A stretch of DNA of 64,000 nt, taken from the NCBI GenBank assembly GCA_029959085.1, contig JARWIR010000012.1, positions 25,154,590 through 25,218,589 of the forward strand, given 5' to 3'. Numbering within the stretch: the stretch's first letter is position 1; every line of letters starts with the position of its first letter. The translations under genes were made by a program, and so were the position numbers. The DNA comes from Nemophila menziesii. Taxonomy: Eukaryota; Streptophyta; Magnoliopsida; Boraginales; Hydrophyllaceae. Shown here one piece after another: positions 29,881-42,060 of the stretch. The notes below the pieces were generated by a model. The model worked only from the letters and a program-made list of their open reading frames with translations. It had not been told where the DNA came from and searched no databases.

Positions 29881-31429
29881 GACCAATCCACGGGCCCGTT
29901 TATAATTTACTTATCTCAGCGTTAAATTCATATATTGAATAAAATTAGGACATATATAAAATTATTAGAACTGTTTTAAAGGGTTTTAGGATCTAAAAAC
30001 ATTTTAACTTTAAAAAATAAAAATAGAAAAGGTACCATGATAATTTTTGGAAGTAAGAGTCCTTTGTATTGTTTTTAATATAATTACTATCTCGAACGAT
30101 AAAGAAATCATTTGAATTGATGAACATGCAAACATTATCATGTAGCATTTCATATTTAAACTTGAAAACTACCTTTTTCTTAAAGAGAGCCTAGAATGAG
30201 AAAGTTGGAGAAGAATTTCCTCAAACCCCTTTTTCTTTTCAAAAGTAACAAGCGACAAATTCCCTACTTATGCATTAAGGTTTGATTTGAAGTCATTAAG
30301 AGACAATTATATTTTAGAGGAATAATTTTTAATGGCTCTTAAGTTTTTATACTATTTTGTAAAATATGATAATAAAGAGATATAAATAGTTGTCACACTG
30401 AAAATGTTTTAAAAACTTGGTGAGAGACTGTAAGTAATATTTCTTAGACGAGTCTTTGACTGTAGTTGAATAAAGAAAACGAGTAAATTCTTCTTAATTA
30501 GCCTTAAATTTTTACAAACTTTACGACAAGAACTAACGAGAGTTTAAATACGAAATATTAGATATTTTTTTGTTTATTTTTGTAAATTTAGGTACTTATT
30601 CGTTAAAATTTGAAATAATATGTATCGGAGAAATTTTTCCAAATATAAACTATTAAAAAATTGAAGAAAAATCTTAGAAAAATAAACATGATAATAAAGA
30701 AAAATTATACAACCTAAAAGTTATGTACAACATGTTAATAAAGAGGTGTCGATAATACTCCATAAATATAAAAAGCTATATTTATGATGATTTTCGAAGA
30801 TAAGAATGTTGGTATACTATTAAAATCAAAGTGGAAAGTTATTCCTTTGCAGGAAATCGCATCAGAAAACATTTAAAGTAGTGCTAGCTCTCTTTTGATA
30901 ATTTTCTTAGTGATCAAGTCATTGCTTTATTTTGTAATTTGTTCTCTTCCGGAGTATATTATTCATACAAAAGTAATTGCTTTTCCTTCTAAAGTGGAAA
31001 AGTTGCTCCCGCTTTACACAACTCCAAGCAATTCTTGTGTATCTTTAGTTGCATTACGTTACAATTATTTGTGAGTATCATGCACAGCCATTGGCTCTCC
31101 TAGTACATTGAAAGTGCTCCAACTGTTGATGATAAAAAATATTAATTATGAAAAGATAACAGTGAGATTTTAATTATAACGTATTTGAGGTTTTATTTAG
31201 CAATTAAATAGATATTATTTTAAATTTTGGAATTAGATAGTGATTGTATAATGTACTGTGTATAATTTTTTTTATCTACTTTAATGAAATTGTTTACTGA
31301 ATCAAAAATAGAAATAAAAATAACTATAATATAATATAATAAATCAGTATTCTAAATGTTTAAGTTCTAAAAAATATACACATAGTCTAATATTTTTAAA
31401 GGAACGACAACTTTGTATCAAAGTGAAGT
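29881..31429. other. Intergenic AT-rich DNA, no gene
   Basis: Very AT-rich with stops in all frames. No repeats, RNA genes or protein-like stretches that I can support. Confidence 0.6.
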
Positions 31430-31560
31430 GTGAGACACAGGGCCGGTCTTGACATTTCGGGGGCCTAAGGCAAACTTTAAAAATGGGCCCCTACAAAATT
31501 ACAAGTTATATAAAATAAAATAAAAAATTCAAAATATAATAAAAAAATAATCAAATAAAT

Positions 31561-31856
31561 TTTAGGGTCAATGACCCAAAAAATCAAAATAATATTATAC
31601 TTGCTCCAAAGAATCATCCATTAACTTACTATTATAAGATTACATGTTTACCCGTCAAGGACGATTCCCGTCAAGGACGATTCCCGTCAAGGACGATTCC
31701 CATCAAGGACGATTCCCGTCAAGGACGATTCCCGTCAAGGACGATTCCCATCAAGGACAAAATTTAGTTAATGATGTTATTGGGAAGAAATTTTGTCATT
31801 GATGTTATTGGGCTGAAAATAATATTATTTTGATTTTTTGGGTCATTTTCCCTAAA
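31561..31856. mobile_element. MITE nested inside the hAT element
   Basis: Inverted repeats of about 38 bp: the left end TTAGGGTCAATGACCC continues into CAAAATAATATTA, and the right end is its near complement closing with GGGTCATTTTCCCTAA. AAATTTT lies on both sides and may be the target duplication. The superfamily is unclear. The minisatellite at 31651-31758 lies inside. Confidence 0.65.
31651..31758. repeat. 16-bp minisatellite, 6.75 copies
   Basis: The unit CCCGTCAAGGACGATT starts at 31651, 31667, 31683, 31699, 31715, 31731 and 31747 (last one partial). Two units carry the same G-to-A change (CCCATC), so blocks of three or more units were probably copied together. Confidence 0.97.
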
Positions 31857-32508
31857 TTTTAAAGGATAAAAATATCTAAGTCTTTTTTAAATTAACAAGT
31901 AATATTAAAAAAAATTAAAAAAGGTAACTTAATTAAATATTTTTGTAACTAAAAATATAATCTAATATTTTTATTTCAGGTGGACTAAAACTATGTCTTT
32001 GTAATAAAAAAAAAATTATGCAAGCCTAAAATTATATGAATTGAAAAAAAAAAACCCAAACCTATGAGTAGAATTGGGCTTTTTTAATAAAAAAAATTAT
32101 ACTTCAAAAGAAGCCCTAAAATTATATGAGTTGAGGAGGGGCCAAGGCCATGGCCTCCTTGGCCTCTTCCAGGCCCTGGTGAGACAGAAGCTAATTGCAT
32201 TGATACACTTGTGCATTTTCACTTGGCAAACATTTTATACTTGGATAATTTCTTTTCGCAATTATTTGAGTCACTTGTAAAGTTTCTTATCTTGTATTTT
32301 CATTTGGTAAACATTTTACTTTTGGACATTTTTCTTTAGAAATTGGTTGAGCTGCTTGTAAGATTTCTTATCTCATAGTAATAGCGAGCACATGCCCCTT
32401 CCTAAAAGATTCTTGTATAACGTTATTTTTTATTATGTTTGTCCTTTCAAATTTGCCAAAATTATAACTTAATGTTTATTTAAGAATTGTTATAATTTTT
32501 GTTTGATA

Positions 32509-32804
32509 CTCCCTCCGTCCCAAAAATAATGTCCACTTAGCATTTTCACACAGATTAAGAAATATCATTATTGAACCCTACATGTACAAAAATACCCCTA
32601 ATAAATGTCATAATGCACATCTATTTCTATGCCTAGGAAAATGCAATCAAGTATAATATAATAATTCAAATAATTATAAATTAAAAGAAAAGTAGGGGGT
32701 AATAAGGGAAAAAAGTAGAAAAAGTTGTCTTGAAATGGTAAGTGGACATTATTTTTGGGACACCACATTTAGTAATGTAGACATTATTTTTGGGACGGAG
32801 GGAG
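32509..32804. mobile_element. Stowaway (Tc1/mariner) MITE, 296 bp
   Basis: Terminal repeats CTCCCTCCGTCCCAAAAATA and its complement at the right end, flanked by TA on both sides (32507-32508, 32805-32806). This is the textbook Stowaway terminus. A second inner copy of the GGACATTATTTTTGGGAC end lies about 50 bp inside the right terminus. Confidence 0.95.
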
Positions 32805-32869
32805 TATTATGTAAATTATTATATGTTATTGTATCTTTTTAACATTTTCAATTATTTATTTTATTTATA

Positions 32870-34582
32870 GATGGTAGACGTGATGCTTCGGAGGTCACGA
32901 TATGGATGTGCCTGGGGATAGTGATTGGCGTGACTCCCTTCGTCAACCCAACAATTTGATTACAGGGTATGATACCACAGTTATAAACAACACATTATTT
33001 GTTATCGTATTTAATTGATATCATATTAAACAAGTAAAGTGAAAAGAAAATTGAGGGGCAAGCCGACCCTACAATCAGCCTATAAGGCGATGACTAAGGT
33101 TGGGGTCTCCTACCTGTGGATTTATGTGTCCTAGATATGACGTTGAATATGTCCAAAAAAAAAAGATATGACGTTGAATCCCACCACTTATGGTAAGCAT
33201 GTTGTTAGGTTCATCGGATTAAGGGTTAGAGAGGGTCCCACTATACTATAGGTCTTGGGACAATGTCCAACCTGAAATGGTGTAGCAGGCTCGCGATGAA
33301 TTACTAGTATTAAATGTTGTCATATCTTTTATAAGAGATTTATAATTACTTTGTATTTATAAGTGTTGAAATTTAGATGCAGGATTTTTTCCGTATAGAT
33401 GACTGGAGACAAATAGAGGAAATGAAATATTAGGCCGTCTAACAGAGCTTTGCGCCTCTTTATACAAAGACTACAAAAGTGTGTTCAAAAAATTAATATT
33501 GCCTAAAGGGCCTTAAGCCCGACGATATGCTAGACAATGATTGGGAGAGGTGAGGGGTGTATGGGGCGACGAAAATCTCTAAGTATGAGTTATGTTTGGT
33601 AAAAGATATAACTATTAGTATTATTTTATTTTGTGCGACATTTATTTATTTCATTTTTACAATAGTACATACACAAGTGGAAGCATATAAGGCAAACAGG
33701 GCAAAACAGGGACACCCAGTGGAGCTGGATCCAAGAATTACTCGCAATATTTTGATTTATAATTTTTTGTTACTGTGTCATGTGAATCCATTGACTATTT
33801 CATAAAACGGGACGAATGAGAAGGAACCACCGGTCGGAAACCAGTTGAGGGAGAGTTAAAGACAGAATCACTGCCTCCAGTGTATTTGTTCTTTAAGGGA
33901 GTCAGCTATGACAAAGTAGCTAAAGAGTGGAGGACCGACCGATATCGTCTTTCAGATATAAGTCGCGTCTAATGTATTTCAATTTATGATAACAAATATT
34001 AATTGTGAATAATAGATACGTGTTTATTTCATATATCAGGATGATTGACATATTAGATGTGCGGAAGAGCCACGTATGTGGGGTCACAATCTAGGCCGTC
34101 TACTAAATCTCCATCTTCCATCCCTACATTGTCGTAGAAGGATAAATGTGACAGTGGGATCGGTGCTGCTGGAAAATGATGACAAGGGATCCCGGAGTTG
34201 GGTGGTTGGTGTTGGCCCGATACTGAAAAGTAAGAGAAAATCTCTTGATACTCCTGTACGAGCTAATATTATAAAGAATTTTCAAGCCATGATGGACTAC
34301 ATGAATGAATATATGTTTTCCCGGGGCAGGCCGCCGTACATGCCTCAAGTCGTCCAGCCAACGAGCTCTATAGTTGTCAAGCATCCGAATTTAATATCGA
34401 GCAAATTAGTCAACATCCAAGGTGGTTTAATGAGGTTCCGAATTCAATGTTCATCTGATTTACGACCCCACCCAGTCTCGACAAACCCATATGTGTCCTA
34501 CTCCAGTTCTACTCCTCCAGGTCGTAATCCTCCAAGTCGTGATCTTTGCAGCCTCGAATACGAATACCCTGGTGATAATTAG
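32870..34582 (+). pseudogene. Probable CACTA (En/Spm) ORF remnant
   Basis: Plus-strand pieces in changing frames: 33390-33500 ('DWRQIEEMKY', 'YKDYKSVFKKL'), 33680-33740 ('VEAYKANRAKQGHPVELDP') and an open C-terminal frame 34076-34582 ('TPVRANIIKNFQAMMDYMN', then a Pro/Ser-rich tail). The 'EAYKANRAKQG' and 'YKDYKS' pieces recall the plant Ptta/En/Spm domain (R-A-N-R-x-K-Q and Y-K-x-x motifs), and a CGAC-motif array follows at 34.8-35.2 kb as in CACTA elements. Stops and frame changes make it a pseudogene. Medium-low certainty for the class. Confidence 0.45.
33134..33179. mobile_element. 16-bp LINE-tail-like insertion with 15-bp duplications
   Basis: GATATGACGTTGAAT (33134-33148), then ATGTCC plus ten A (33149-33164), then an exact second GATATGACGTTGAAT (33165-33179). 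ATGTCC followed by A matches the final bases of the complete LINE (27075-27095). The simplest reading is an extreme 5'-truncated LINE insertion. Confidence 0.75.
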
Positions 34583-35538
34583 CATATGTTTCAAACTTCA
34601 ATTCATATGTTTATTCACACATTTTATTTTTATTTATACTTTTGATTCATATGTATAGTTTGGTTGGATTTAATTTTCTATAATTAATTGTATTTTTATT
34701 ATGTTTGATTTCTACTTTTCGGCTTGACAATAAATAAATGCTAATGAGTTTTTTCGGTAGTAAAATAATCAAAATAAGTTAAAAATTATATAATTTTAAA
34801 AAAACTCTTAGCGACAACATAATCGACGCTTACGAGTTCATATTGAAGATCTTAATACTGATAAAAACTTTCATCGTTAATAAATTCTCACTAACGACGC
34901 TTAATTTTGTAGCTAATGGAATCTTTGATAGGGCGGAATTTTCTTCGCTGTTGAGGATCTCATTAACGATTAATCATTTCATCGGTAAAGGATAAGTCAA
35001 CTTGTCGTTGATGATATTTTCATTTCGTCGTGAAAGGTAAGCTTCCAATTGCGGTGAAAGATCTATTTTTGTCTTTAACTAATAAATGTCCTTAGCTGCA
35101 GTAACTTATCGTTACGAATCATTACTAACGATATTTCATCTTTAATGATGAGGTCATCATAAGCCACTAAATTATATATTTTAGCGAGGCTAATACTAAC
35201 CACCGTTGTCGTGGGTAACACATGTCTCAAACTTTTTTTATAAGAGGGGAGAGGACATACGTATGTACATTAAGTCGAGCATAATTTTGAATATGTAATG
35301 TAATATGTATGCAAAAGAAAAAATACGTAATGTAATATATATGAGTATGAAGAATGATAAGAACATCTAAGAGAAATAGTGAGAAATAGTGAAGTGGAAA
35401 AGTACTCTGATATCAAACTATTTGGTATTAATCATTATATAGAACTCTAGAAATAAATAAACACCTATATAAATGACAAAATTAAATTAAAAGATGAAAC
35501 AAATATAAAATCCTAAACTTTATAAACATTTAAAACTT
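34583..35538. repeat. AT-rich region with CGAC-motif array
   Basis: 34805-35215 contains many short motifs on both strands (TAGCGAC, ATCGACG, AACGACG, TCGTTA, TCGTCG), the same style as 18270-18640. It probably represents the subterminal region of the CACTA-like remnant. No terminus was recognised. 35216-35538 is AT-rich and includes the 3' flank of the SMXL gene. Confidence 0.45.
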
Positions 35539-38278
35539 CTATTCTACTACAATATTAATATTAAACAAAACTTGTTTATCCACATTTTCAAGAAATCCTG
35601 TTTCATCGTTCACCTGAGTTTCGTTACTAAAATAAAGATTCAAATCTAATGAAACTTTGCAAGCTTCTTTATAATTGGATCCATCCAATTTTTTCTGCCT
35701 TACGGAAGGTGAATAGGTTCTTGACCTAGAGTTTAGTATGATAATGGCATCACAAAGACTAATTTCTTCGCCCGGAAATTTAGTGATGTTCTCGTTTTTG
35801 TTTTGCCAGGTTTCCACTCCTTCACGTTGTAGTTCAAATGAAGAACTAGGACCGTCGAAGCTCAAGGGCACGGGACTAATTTTAGCAAACTTTCCTAATT
35901 TAATTACCCTTTTGATACCTTTTTTAAACAAATAATCTACTTGATCCACATCTTCAATGAAGAAAACCCGGTGAGGATTTATGGATACTTCTTGAGAAAA
36001 TCTCTCTAAGTAATCTTCGCTTGAATCTACCCTTTTAGACGAAAAGTTGCTCGAAGAAATTGACACAAAATTTGAACAAGATCCAAAAACAAGTCTAGCT
36101 AATTCTCTTGCAATCTCTTCTTTAGCTTGTGCATCTTGACCTTGGAAGAATAGCCATGTCTCTTGTTTGAGATTATGATCTTCTCTTCTAAACATGCCTG
36201 ATCTGCATTGCAATATAGTCCCTACAATCTCCGGGATAATCTCTTTTTGCCACGGGACTTTTTTCTCCAACGCGTTGCAGAGGATATTTAGGTTTAGAGT
36301 ATTGAATTCCATGAATTTTGGAACATATTCTATCTCCATGGTCTCACTTGAAGAAGTAGAATGCTCGGGTATGTACATTCTCAAGCAGGAATTCGATGAT
36401 GAAGGTGATGGTGTAGAAGGGAGAGTTAGGGGTCTTTCAAGCAATTTGGATTGCTTGTGGGCTGAATCGCAAATTGAATTCCATTTTTCCCGGAGTTCTT
36501 TGATTGTGGCACAACTCTAACATAACAAAACAAAAAATTAATATGACCCATAGGAAATTAACTCCGTATTTAGGAAAATTAAAAAAAGATTATAACCTGA
36601 GAATTGGATTCATCCTTAAGCCATGAAGGCAAGCTTGATAAGCTTCGTGCTTCATCTTCGAACTTTGATGAACAATCAGCACAGCAAGAGAGCTTCTTTT
36701 CCTCTTCTTTCTCATGAATTAACATTTGGGAGAATCCATTTTCATCTTTTCTATGTTTTCTTTCGCCAAGATTACTACTGATCATGACAGAATGCAAAAT
36801 TCATGAGCTCAAGGCTAGTTATTAACAATAATCTAATTAGACAAATAAATATAAATTTTCTAAAACAAGACACAAATTAATGATAAGGGGTAAATGATCA
36901 AAAGTTGATCTAGGATTTTACTTCACTGAAGATTGAATGTGTGTGACACACCCCGTTAAATGTGTGTAACACGCCCCGTGTTTTCCAAAATTATTATATT
37001 AGAAAATCAAGAAATACCGATTACGAAATGGTTACACCTACTCTTAGGGAAAAAAAAGTCTTTAGCGTTACAAATTCATTTATCTTGAAATCAAACCTTG
37101 TAGAGTGGACTAATAATATGAAGAAAAAAAAACTATTCGCTATTGTAATCAAAATAAAACTAGCCATTATATTACCTTTGAGGGATGAGGCTTAATCCCA
37201 AGCTTCCTCTAGTCATTGTTATAGAATGCAAACCCCAAACACTTTCAAGTGAATGATGACCAATATTATTACTCTTGCATCTCTTGTAAGTCTCAAATGT
37301 TGCTATTCCCATAAGCCAAAAACCACCATTTTCTCCAACACCGTAAAGTAATCTCCCAAGCTCCATAATCATATGTTCTATTGGACAATAATACCTTTCT
37401 TCTCCATGATTGACCCGATAATTATCACTAATCCACTTAAGATCTCCTAAGTACAAAACAACCCCTTTGATCAATAAGCTCCCGATTAAGGTTGTTAGTT
37501 CTTTAATCTTTCTTTCAACTTCTTCTCTAGTTAAATTAGCAAAAGAAAAAAGTGGAAAGGTAATGAATTTCACTTCTTTCAAGGGCTCAAGAACATTTCC
37601 CTTTTGAACTTTATCTATCACATCTTTAACTATGCTTTCTATACTCGAAATATGCTCTCCTACTATGACTATACTCTTCTCTCTTCTATTCATCAAACTT
37701 TTTAAAACCCTAATAACGTCTTCATTTTCCGGAATTAGGGTGTTTTCAGCAAGAGAGGTGCTTTGTGAAGATAATTCTAAGGAAATGGATTTTTCCAAAT
37801 TGTTTTTCACTTTAATACTCGAAAAGCCAGCTTCTCTCATGACTCTACTAACACTAGGATCATCTAAAATCGAAATTATCAATTGATCTAGCTCTATTTT
37901 AACGGCTAAAAGTGTTTGTTGTTGTTGATTTTCGATATTGCCACGCTTTTGATGAGCTTGAGCTCTTTTAAAAGCAGCAACAAGAGCGTGCGAGATCGAA
38001 GGGTGTTGAGACATGGGAGTAGTGGAAGTTGCAGCTGGGAGACGATTAAGAGCAACACTGAAACAAAGCTCTAAAGCTCTACACTGAAGAGGATGTGAGT
38101 GCAATTTCATGCATGCTTGACGAAGTAAACCAGTAGAAGCAGCAAGCATGGTGTTGGCAACATGAAGTGGGGTTACTTGAGGATGCCCTCGTTGTCTAGC
38201 AAGAGATATGGCTTGTTTCACTACACTTGCTGCTTCTTGAGTTAAAGCTTGTTGTAATCCACAACCTCCTGTCCTCAT
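35539..38278 (-). CDS. SMXL3: SMAX1-LIKE 3-type Clp-like repressor, three exons
   Basis: Exons on the minus strand: 38278-37176, 36777-36597, 36516-35539; GT-AG introns with matching phases, 753 residues. The double Clp-N region (1-170: 'GCGLQQALTQEAASVVKQA', 'GHPQVTPLHVANTMLAA', 'LQCRALELCFSVALNRLP') is followed by a degenerate first ATPase-like domain ('IVIVGEHISSIESIV', P-loop Lys missing), a linker and a degenerate second one ('KVPWQKEIIPEIVGTILQ', 'RVFFIEDVDQVDYL'). Near the C terminus 'LDLNLYF' is an EAR motif for TOPLESS binding. The RGKT degron of D53/SMXL6-8 is absent ('GIKRVIKLGKFAKI' in its place), as known for SMXL3/4/5, nuclear proteins that promote phloem formation independently of strigolactone. 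Closest to SMXL3 by start, intron number and length (about 815 residues in Arabidopsis); SMXL4/5 are alternatives. No damage seen. Confidence 0.93.
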
Positions 38279-40530
38279 GATTTGCTTGTAGTGCTAGCAA
38301 TCGTGATTTATCGATGTTTAGAATCAATTTCAAATTGGAAAAAGAAAAAGAGAAGAAATTTATATCACGAAAATCGTGAATGAAAATCTGAAATCTAGAT
38401 GATATAAAGAGGTGACCAATTTATTTGCTACGAGGTGGTTTTAGTTAAGCACTTGTAATAATCTTTACTAAATTGTGATGAGATAGTATATAAATAGAGG
38501 AAAAGGAGATGCAAATATTTGGAGTCAGAAATGTTCTTTTCTTGTGTGTGAGGTAAATTTTTGGGGTCCAAAGTTGATTTTGTAGTGGAAAGTAGAACTC
38601 ATATGCACCAATATTATATGAAATGGAAGTCAGCTTTTACTCCTTTTTCTTTATCTAGCTTTTAAATATATAATTTGTTTTTCCATTTTCTTAAATATAA
38701 CGGAGATCTCTTGATTTTTTTTTTGGGATTAAGGAATCAAATGATTCGGTGTGTCTTCTATGGCTAACCTGTCTTTGGTTGAGAGTCGTCATATCCCGTC
38801 CAAAAGGTCTATGTAACATGTACTATAAATATAATTTATTCTTCTCCTATCAAATTCATGAATTACCGTTGACTGAATATTTTCGGAGTCTCATCGACAA
38901 CTTTACATGATGAATGCAACTTGGCTCGAATCACCCATGTGTTCAGAAAAATAAAATAATAATAATGACCTAGTCTCATACTTTATATAGAATTAGCCAT
39001 GATCTACTGATCAAAGACTTTTACAAGGATCCAAGAATAAATATCTTTCGATGGCATTATCGAGTAGTTATCGAATATCGGTATATCTGATAGCTTATTG
39101 TTTTATCAATGCATCATATGTGTTTATTTTTTCTCTTTCACACTCATTAAACAACCAAATGGATAGCCGTAGAGTAATGCAAGGGAAGAGATGAAAGAAA
39201 GAGGTCAACAACAGTGGATGAAGAATACCATAAGATCATAATCTTCTGCTTCCCCACCTTCATTCGAAGTAATAGGGGATCTAAGTTATGGTGGTGGTTC
39301 TAAGGCAACAACTGAGATAGAACTCCAACTATCCACAAATGGCTCCAGGCCCCAAGCAGAACCAGTTGCATCCCTGGTAAGCTCTGGACTAGTTGAGTAT
39401 CTCTAGTTATTAGTAATACATGCACTCCATAAATTCCAACAAAGTAAATTGTTAAGAATCTAAGTCCACAATCATTGAGGTCGTGCATGATGTCTTAACA
39501 CCCAATCTAAGAGCCTAAGTCAGGCCTTGATATGAGAGTAATACTTCAAAGGAGTTTGATCCTCTGAAGAAATGTGCAAGCTCTCTTCAAATTTCTCTTT
39601 TCTATTAAATCCTAATTAGCAAGCAAAGAGGAGTTTAGATGTGTGTAGTAAGGTGGATCGGGCAAAGATTCTAAACTTCGGTTCCTATTGGTCGAGCAAG
39701 CTCTCACTTCCTCTGTCAAGCTAATTAATTCTTTGACTTATGCCTCATCTTTAAAGAGCCTCTCTTTGACTCTGATAAAGAGAGAATTCCAAAGGCATAG
39801 GGACAAAGATAGCATCTGAAGTAGAAGACAAGATACATATCGTGCTAATAGAGATTCCAATGTCAACCAACTGAGTTTATTTGCATGTTAGTCAAGATCT
39901 GGTCCTAGAAGGGGTGATTGGACTATAGTAAATTTAAAATTTATCTAACCAACAATAATCTAATTATAAGATATATTGAGATATATAACAAACACTTGAT
40001 ATTCATGAAAAATCTATAAACTAGCAAATGCAAATACATAAGAAGCAAAACAACAAACACATGTCATGCATAATGTAAGAGTATAAGATAAGAGAAATAA
40101 TACATAACTATATATAGTGGTTTGGTTCCCAGATGCATACTACACTACCTATATCTATTTGACCCTTGAGATTTCAAAATCTCTACTAATTATATCTCGC
40201 GTCTCTTCAACGAGGTGAGAACACAACCCCTTACACCACCACTTCATACTCTCTTGAAGACTTCTCTTGTGTTATCACAACACAAGGATCCAAGTATTAC
40301 AACAATTACTCAAAGCTCTCTCTTTTCTAGCCTATTTAAGATCTCATTTCTCATCTAACACAAGCAGAAAACTTAGGATTTAGATTGGAAACTAATCCAA
40401 CCATCACTAATACTCCTTGACGAGTATATTGCAAATATGAAGCTTTAAATCTGGAAATGAAAGATGAATACAAAGTGGTGTTGATTGTTAGAGCTCTTGA
40501 AGATGACTTTGTTTTAAAGGCTTGAATGAT
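38279..40530. other. Intergenic; promoter side of SMXL, no gene recognised
   Basis: 38279-38700 is presumably promoter and 5' UTR of the SMXL gene. 39180-39520 has coding-like pieces too broken to assign. 39960-40330 has LTR-leader-like features (TATATATAGTGG near 40110, then a C/T-rich stretch) and may be the LTR of the copia remnant that follows. Nothing firmer can be said. Confidence 0.4.
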
Positions 40531-41867
40531 GTTGATTGCAAGAGCTAATTTCCCCAAAAAAGAAGGTATATCAAGCGATATTAAGCTCGTCTTGTTACAA
40601 AAGGGTTTACTCAATAATATAGCATTGATTATAAATAAACATTTTCCCTTGTTGCTTGTCTCACATGCGCTCATAGCCTTGTCATCATTGCGACTATTCG
40701 TGAATGGAAATGATATCAAATGGGTCTAAGAACGTATCTCTTAACGGTGATCTTACAGAAGAAGTATTTATGAAACCTTCTCGAGCTTATCAACATCCTC
40801 CTCACAAAGTGTGTAATCTTTCTCGTGCTCTATATGTCTTTAAGAAAGCTCATCGTGTCTATTTCTCTAAATTTAAATGTGACATTAGTAATTTTGGATT
40901 TCCCTCAAGAGAGCATGACTCTACTATTTTTGTTCGTCGCTCTTCCGCTGGTGCGATCCTATTGTTACTTTATGTAGATGTTATGGTTATTATGGGTGAT
41001 TATTTAACGAGTATTTGTGATATCAAGCACTTTCTAGGTCAACATTTTAAATTGAGGATCTCCGCATTTTTAATTGTTTCCTAGGTTTTGAGGTCTCGTC
41101 TAATTCAGGTGGCCATTATCTCACTCAGCCCAAATACTAGTCAAATCGTATTGTTCGTGTTGGACTCATTATTCAGTAAGACATCATCTACTCCGCTTGA
41201 TCCCACTTTGTGTCTTACACTGATGGATAGTACTCCATTCGGGGATCCCTCGTCTTCAGTTGATTGGTAGTCTTATATACCTCATAATCACTCAGCTTGA
41301 TCTTGCCTACGATCTCCACTTAGTTCGCCAGTGTATGTATGTTTTTCAATTCACTCACTATGTAGTCGTCATTCACCTTATGCCCTACGTGAGAAAAACC
41401 TTATCTCGTAATGTATTCTTTATTGCAAGCTTCTCACTTGTTTTACGATGTTATTCATATCTAAACTGGGTTGGTGATCCAACCCATCTTCTCTTGAGAA
41501 CGAGGGCTTTCAGTTAGGTGATTCTATCCTTTCATGGTGAAGAGGTGATATGGCTTCACATGTTTCTTTTAAATATGGGTGTTCCTTAGTCTCCTGCCAC
41601 GATTCCTCATTGTGATAATCAAAGTGGTATCCAATTTGCGTATAATGATGCTTTTATGAACACACTCATGTTATTAAGTGTGATGATTATCTCATTCGCT
41701 AACATGTTGCTCAAAGTATTACGAGACTTTAGTACAGATTTTTGGCTGACCAACTACCAAATATTTTCACTAAATCTTACCTTCTCCTTTTATTTTAGGG
41801 ATTTGATTTCCACATTCAAATTAAATTCTTCCTTATTACCTTGAGTATAAAGAAGGAAGAAGGAGGG
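40530..41867 (+). pseudogene. Ty1-copia pol remnant (RT and RNase H)
   Basis: On the plus strand, about 40586-40700 corresponds to the RT start ('ARLVTKGFTQ', two stops). 40745-41080 is the RT centre ('LNGDLTEEVFMKPS', 'HKVCNLSRALYVFKKA', catalytic region 'LLLYVDVMVIMG' with YVDD changed to YVDV). 41080-41850 holds decayed RNase H ('CDNQSGIQFAYND', 'DQLPNIFTKS'). A purine tract at 41851-41867 followed by TGTTAGTTT looks like a polypurine tract and start of the 3' LTR. The lost YVDD Asp and many stops make it inactive. Confidence 0.8.
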
Positions 41868-41964
41868 TGTTAGTTTATATATTAGATTTGTTCTATTCTT
41901 AGTGAGGAAAATTAATCTATCATAGGTAAAAAAAACTGGTTACTCATATGTTTAAACATAAAGA

Positions 41965-42060
41965 TTGATAGTTGGTCTAGTGGTTAGACTACTCTGTAGA
42001 ACCCAAAAGGTCCTGAGATCAAATCTTATTGAAATTGAAATGTTTTGAGTAGCTCTTATA
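41965..42060 (+). mobile_element. SINE-like tRNA-derived head
   Basis: GTTGGTCTAGTGGTTAGACT at 41971-41990 resembles a pol III A box (TRGYNNANNNG), and GATCAAATCT at 42017-42026 resembles a degraded B box (GGTTCGAATCC) about 30 bp on. The A-box part recurs on the minus strand at 6138-6162. No tRNA fold closes around it, so it is not a tRNA gene. The SINE end and tail were not identified. Confidence 0.4.

Larger units (their letters stand above)
31438..32178. mobile_element. Non-autonomous hAT element, 741 bp
   Basis: It starts CAGGGCCGG and ends CAGGCCCTG, the typical hAT terminal motif, and is flanked by a perfect 8-bp duplication GTGAGACA (31430-31437 and 32179-32186), the diagnostic hAT length. 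The terminal repeats are short and imperfect beyond about 7 bp. There is no transposase; the interior holds a nested palindromic MITE and a minisatellite. Confidence 0.9.

Noticed and set aside
31651..31758. CRISPR-like short repeats
   Set aside because: Units are head-to-tail without spacers and lie in a plant hAT element; this is a minisatellite.
40351..40719. Minus-strand 122-codon open frame
   Set aside because: It overlaps the plus-strand copia RT remnant and is its antisense shadow.
41971..42026. tRNA gene
   Set aside because: A and B boxes are present but acceptor, D and anticodon stems do not close; better read as a SINE head.
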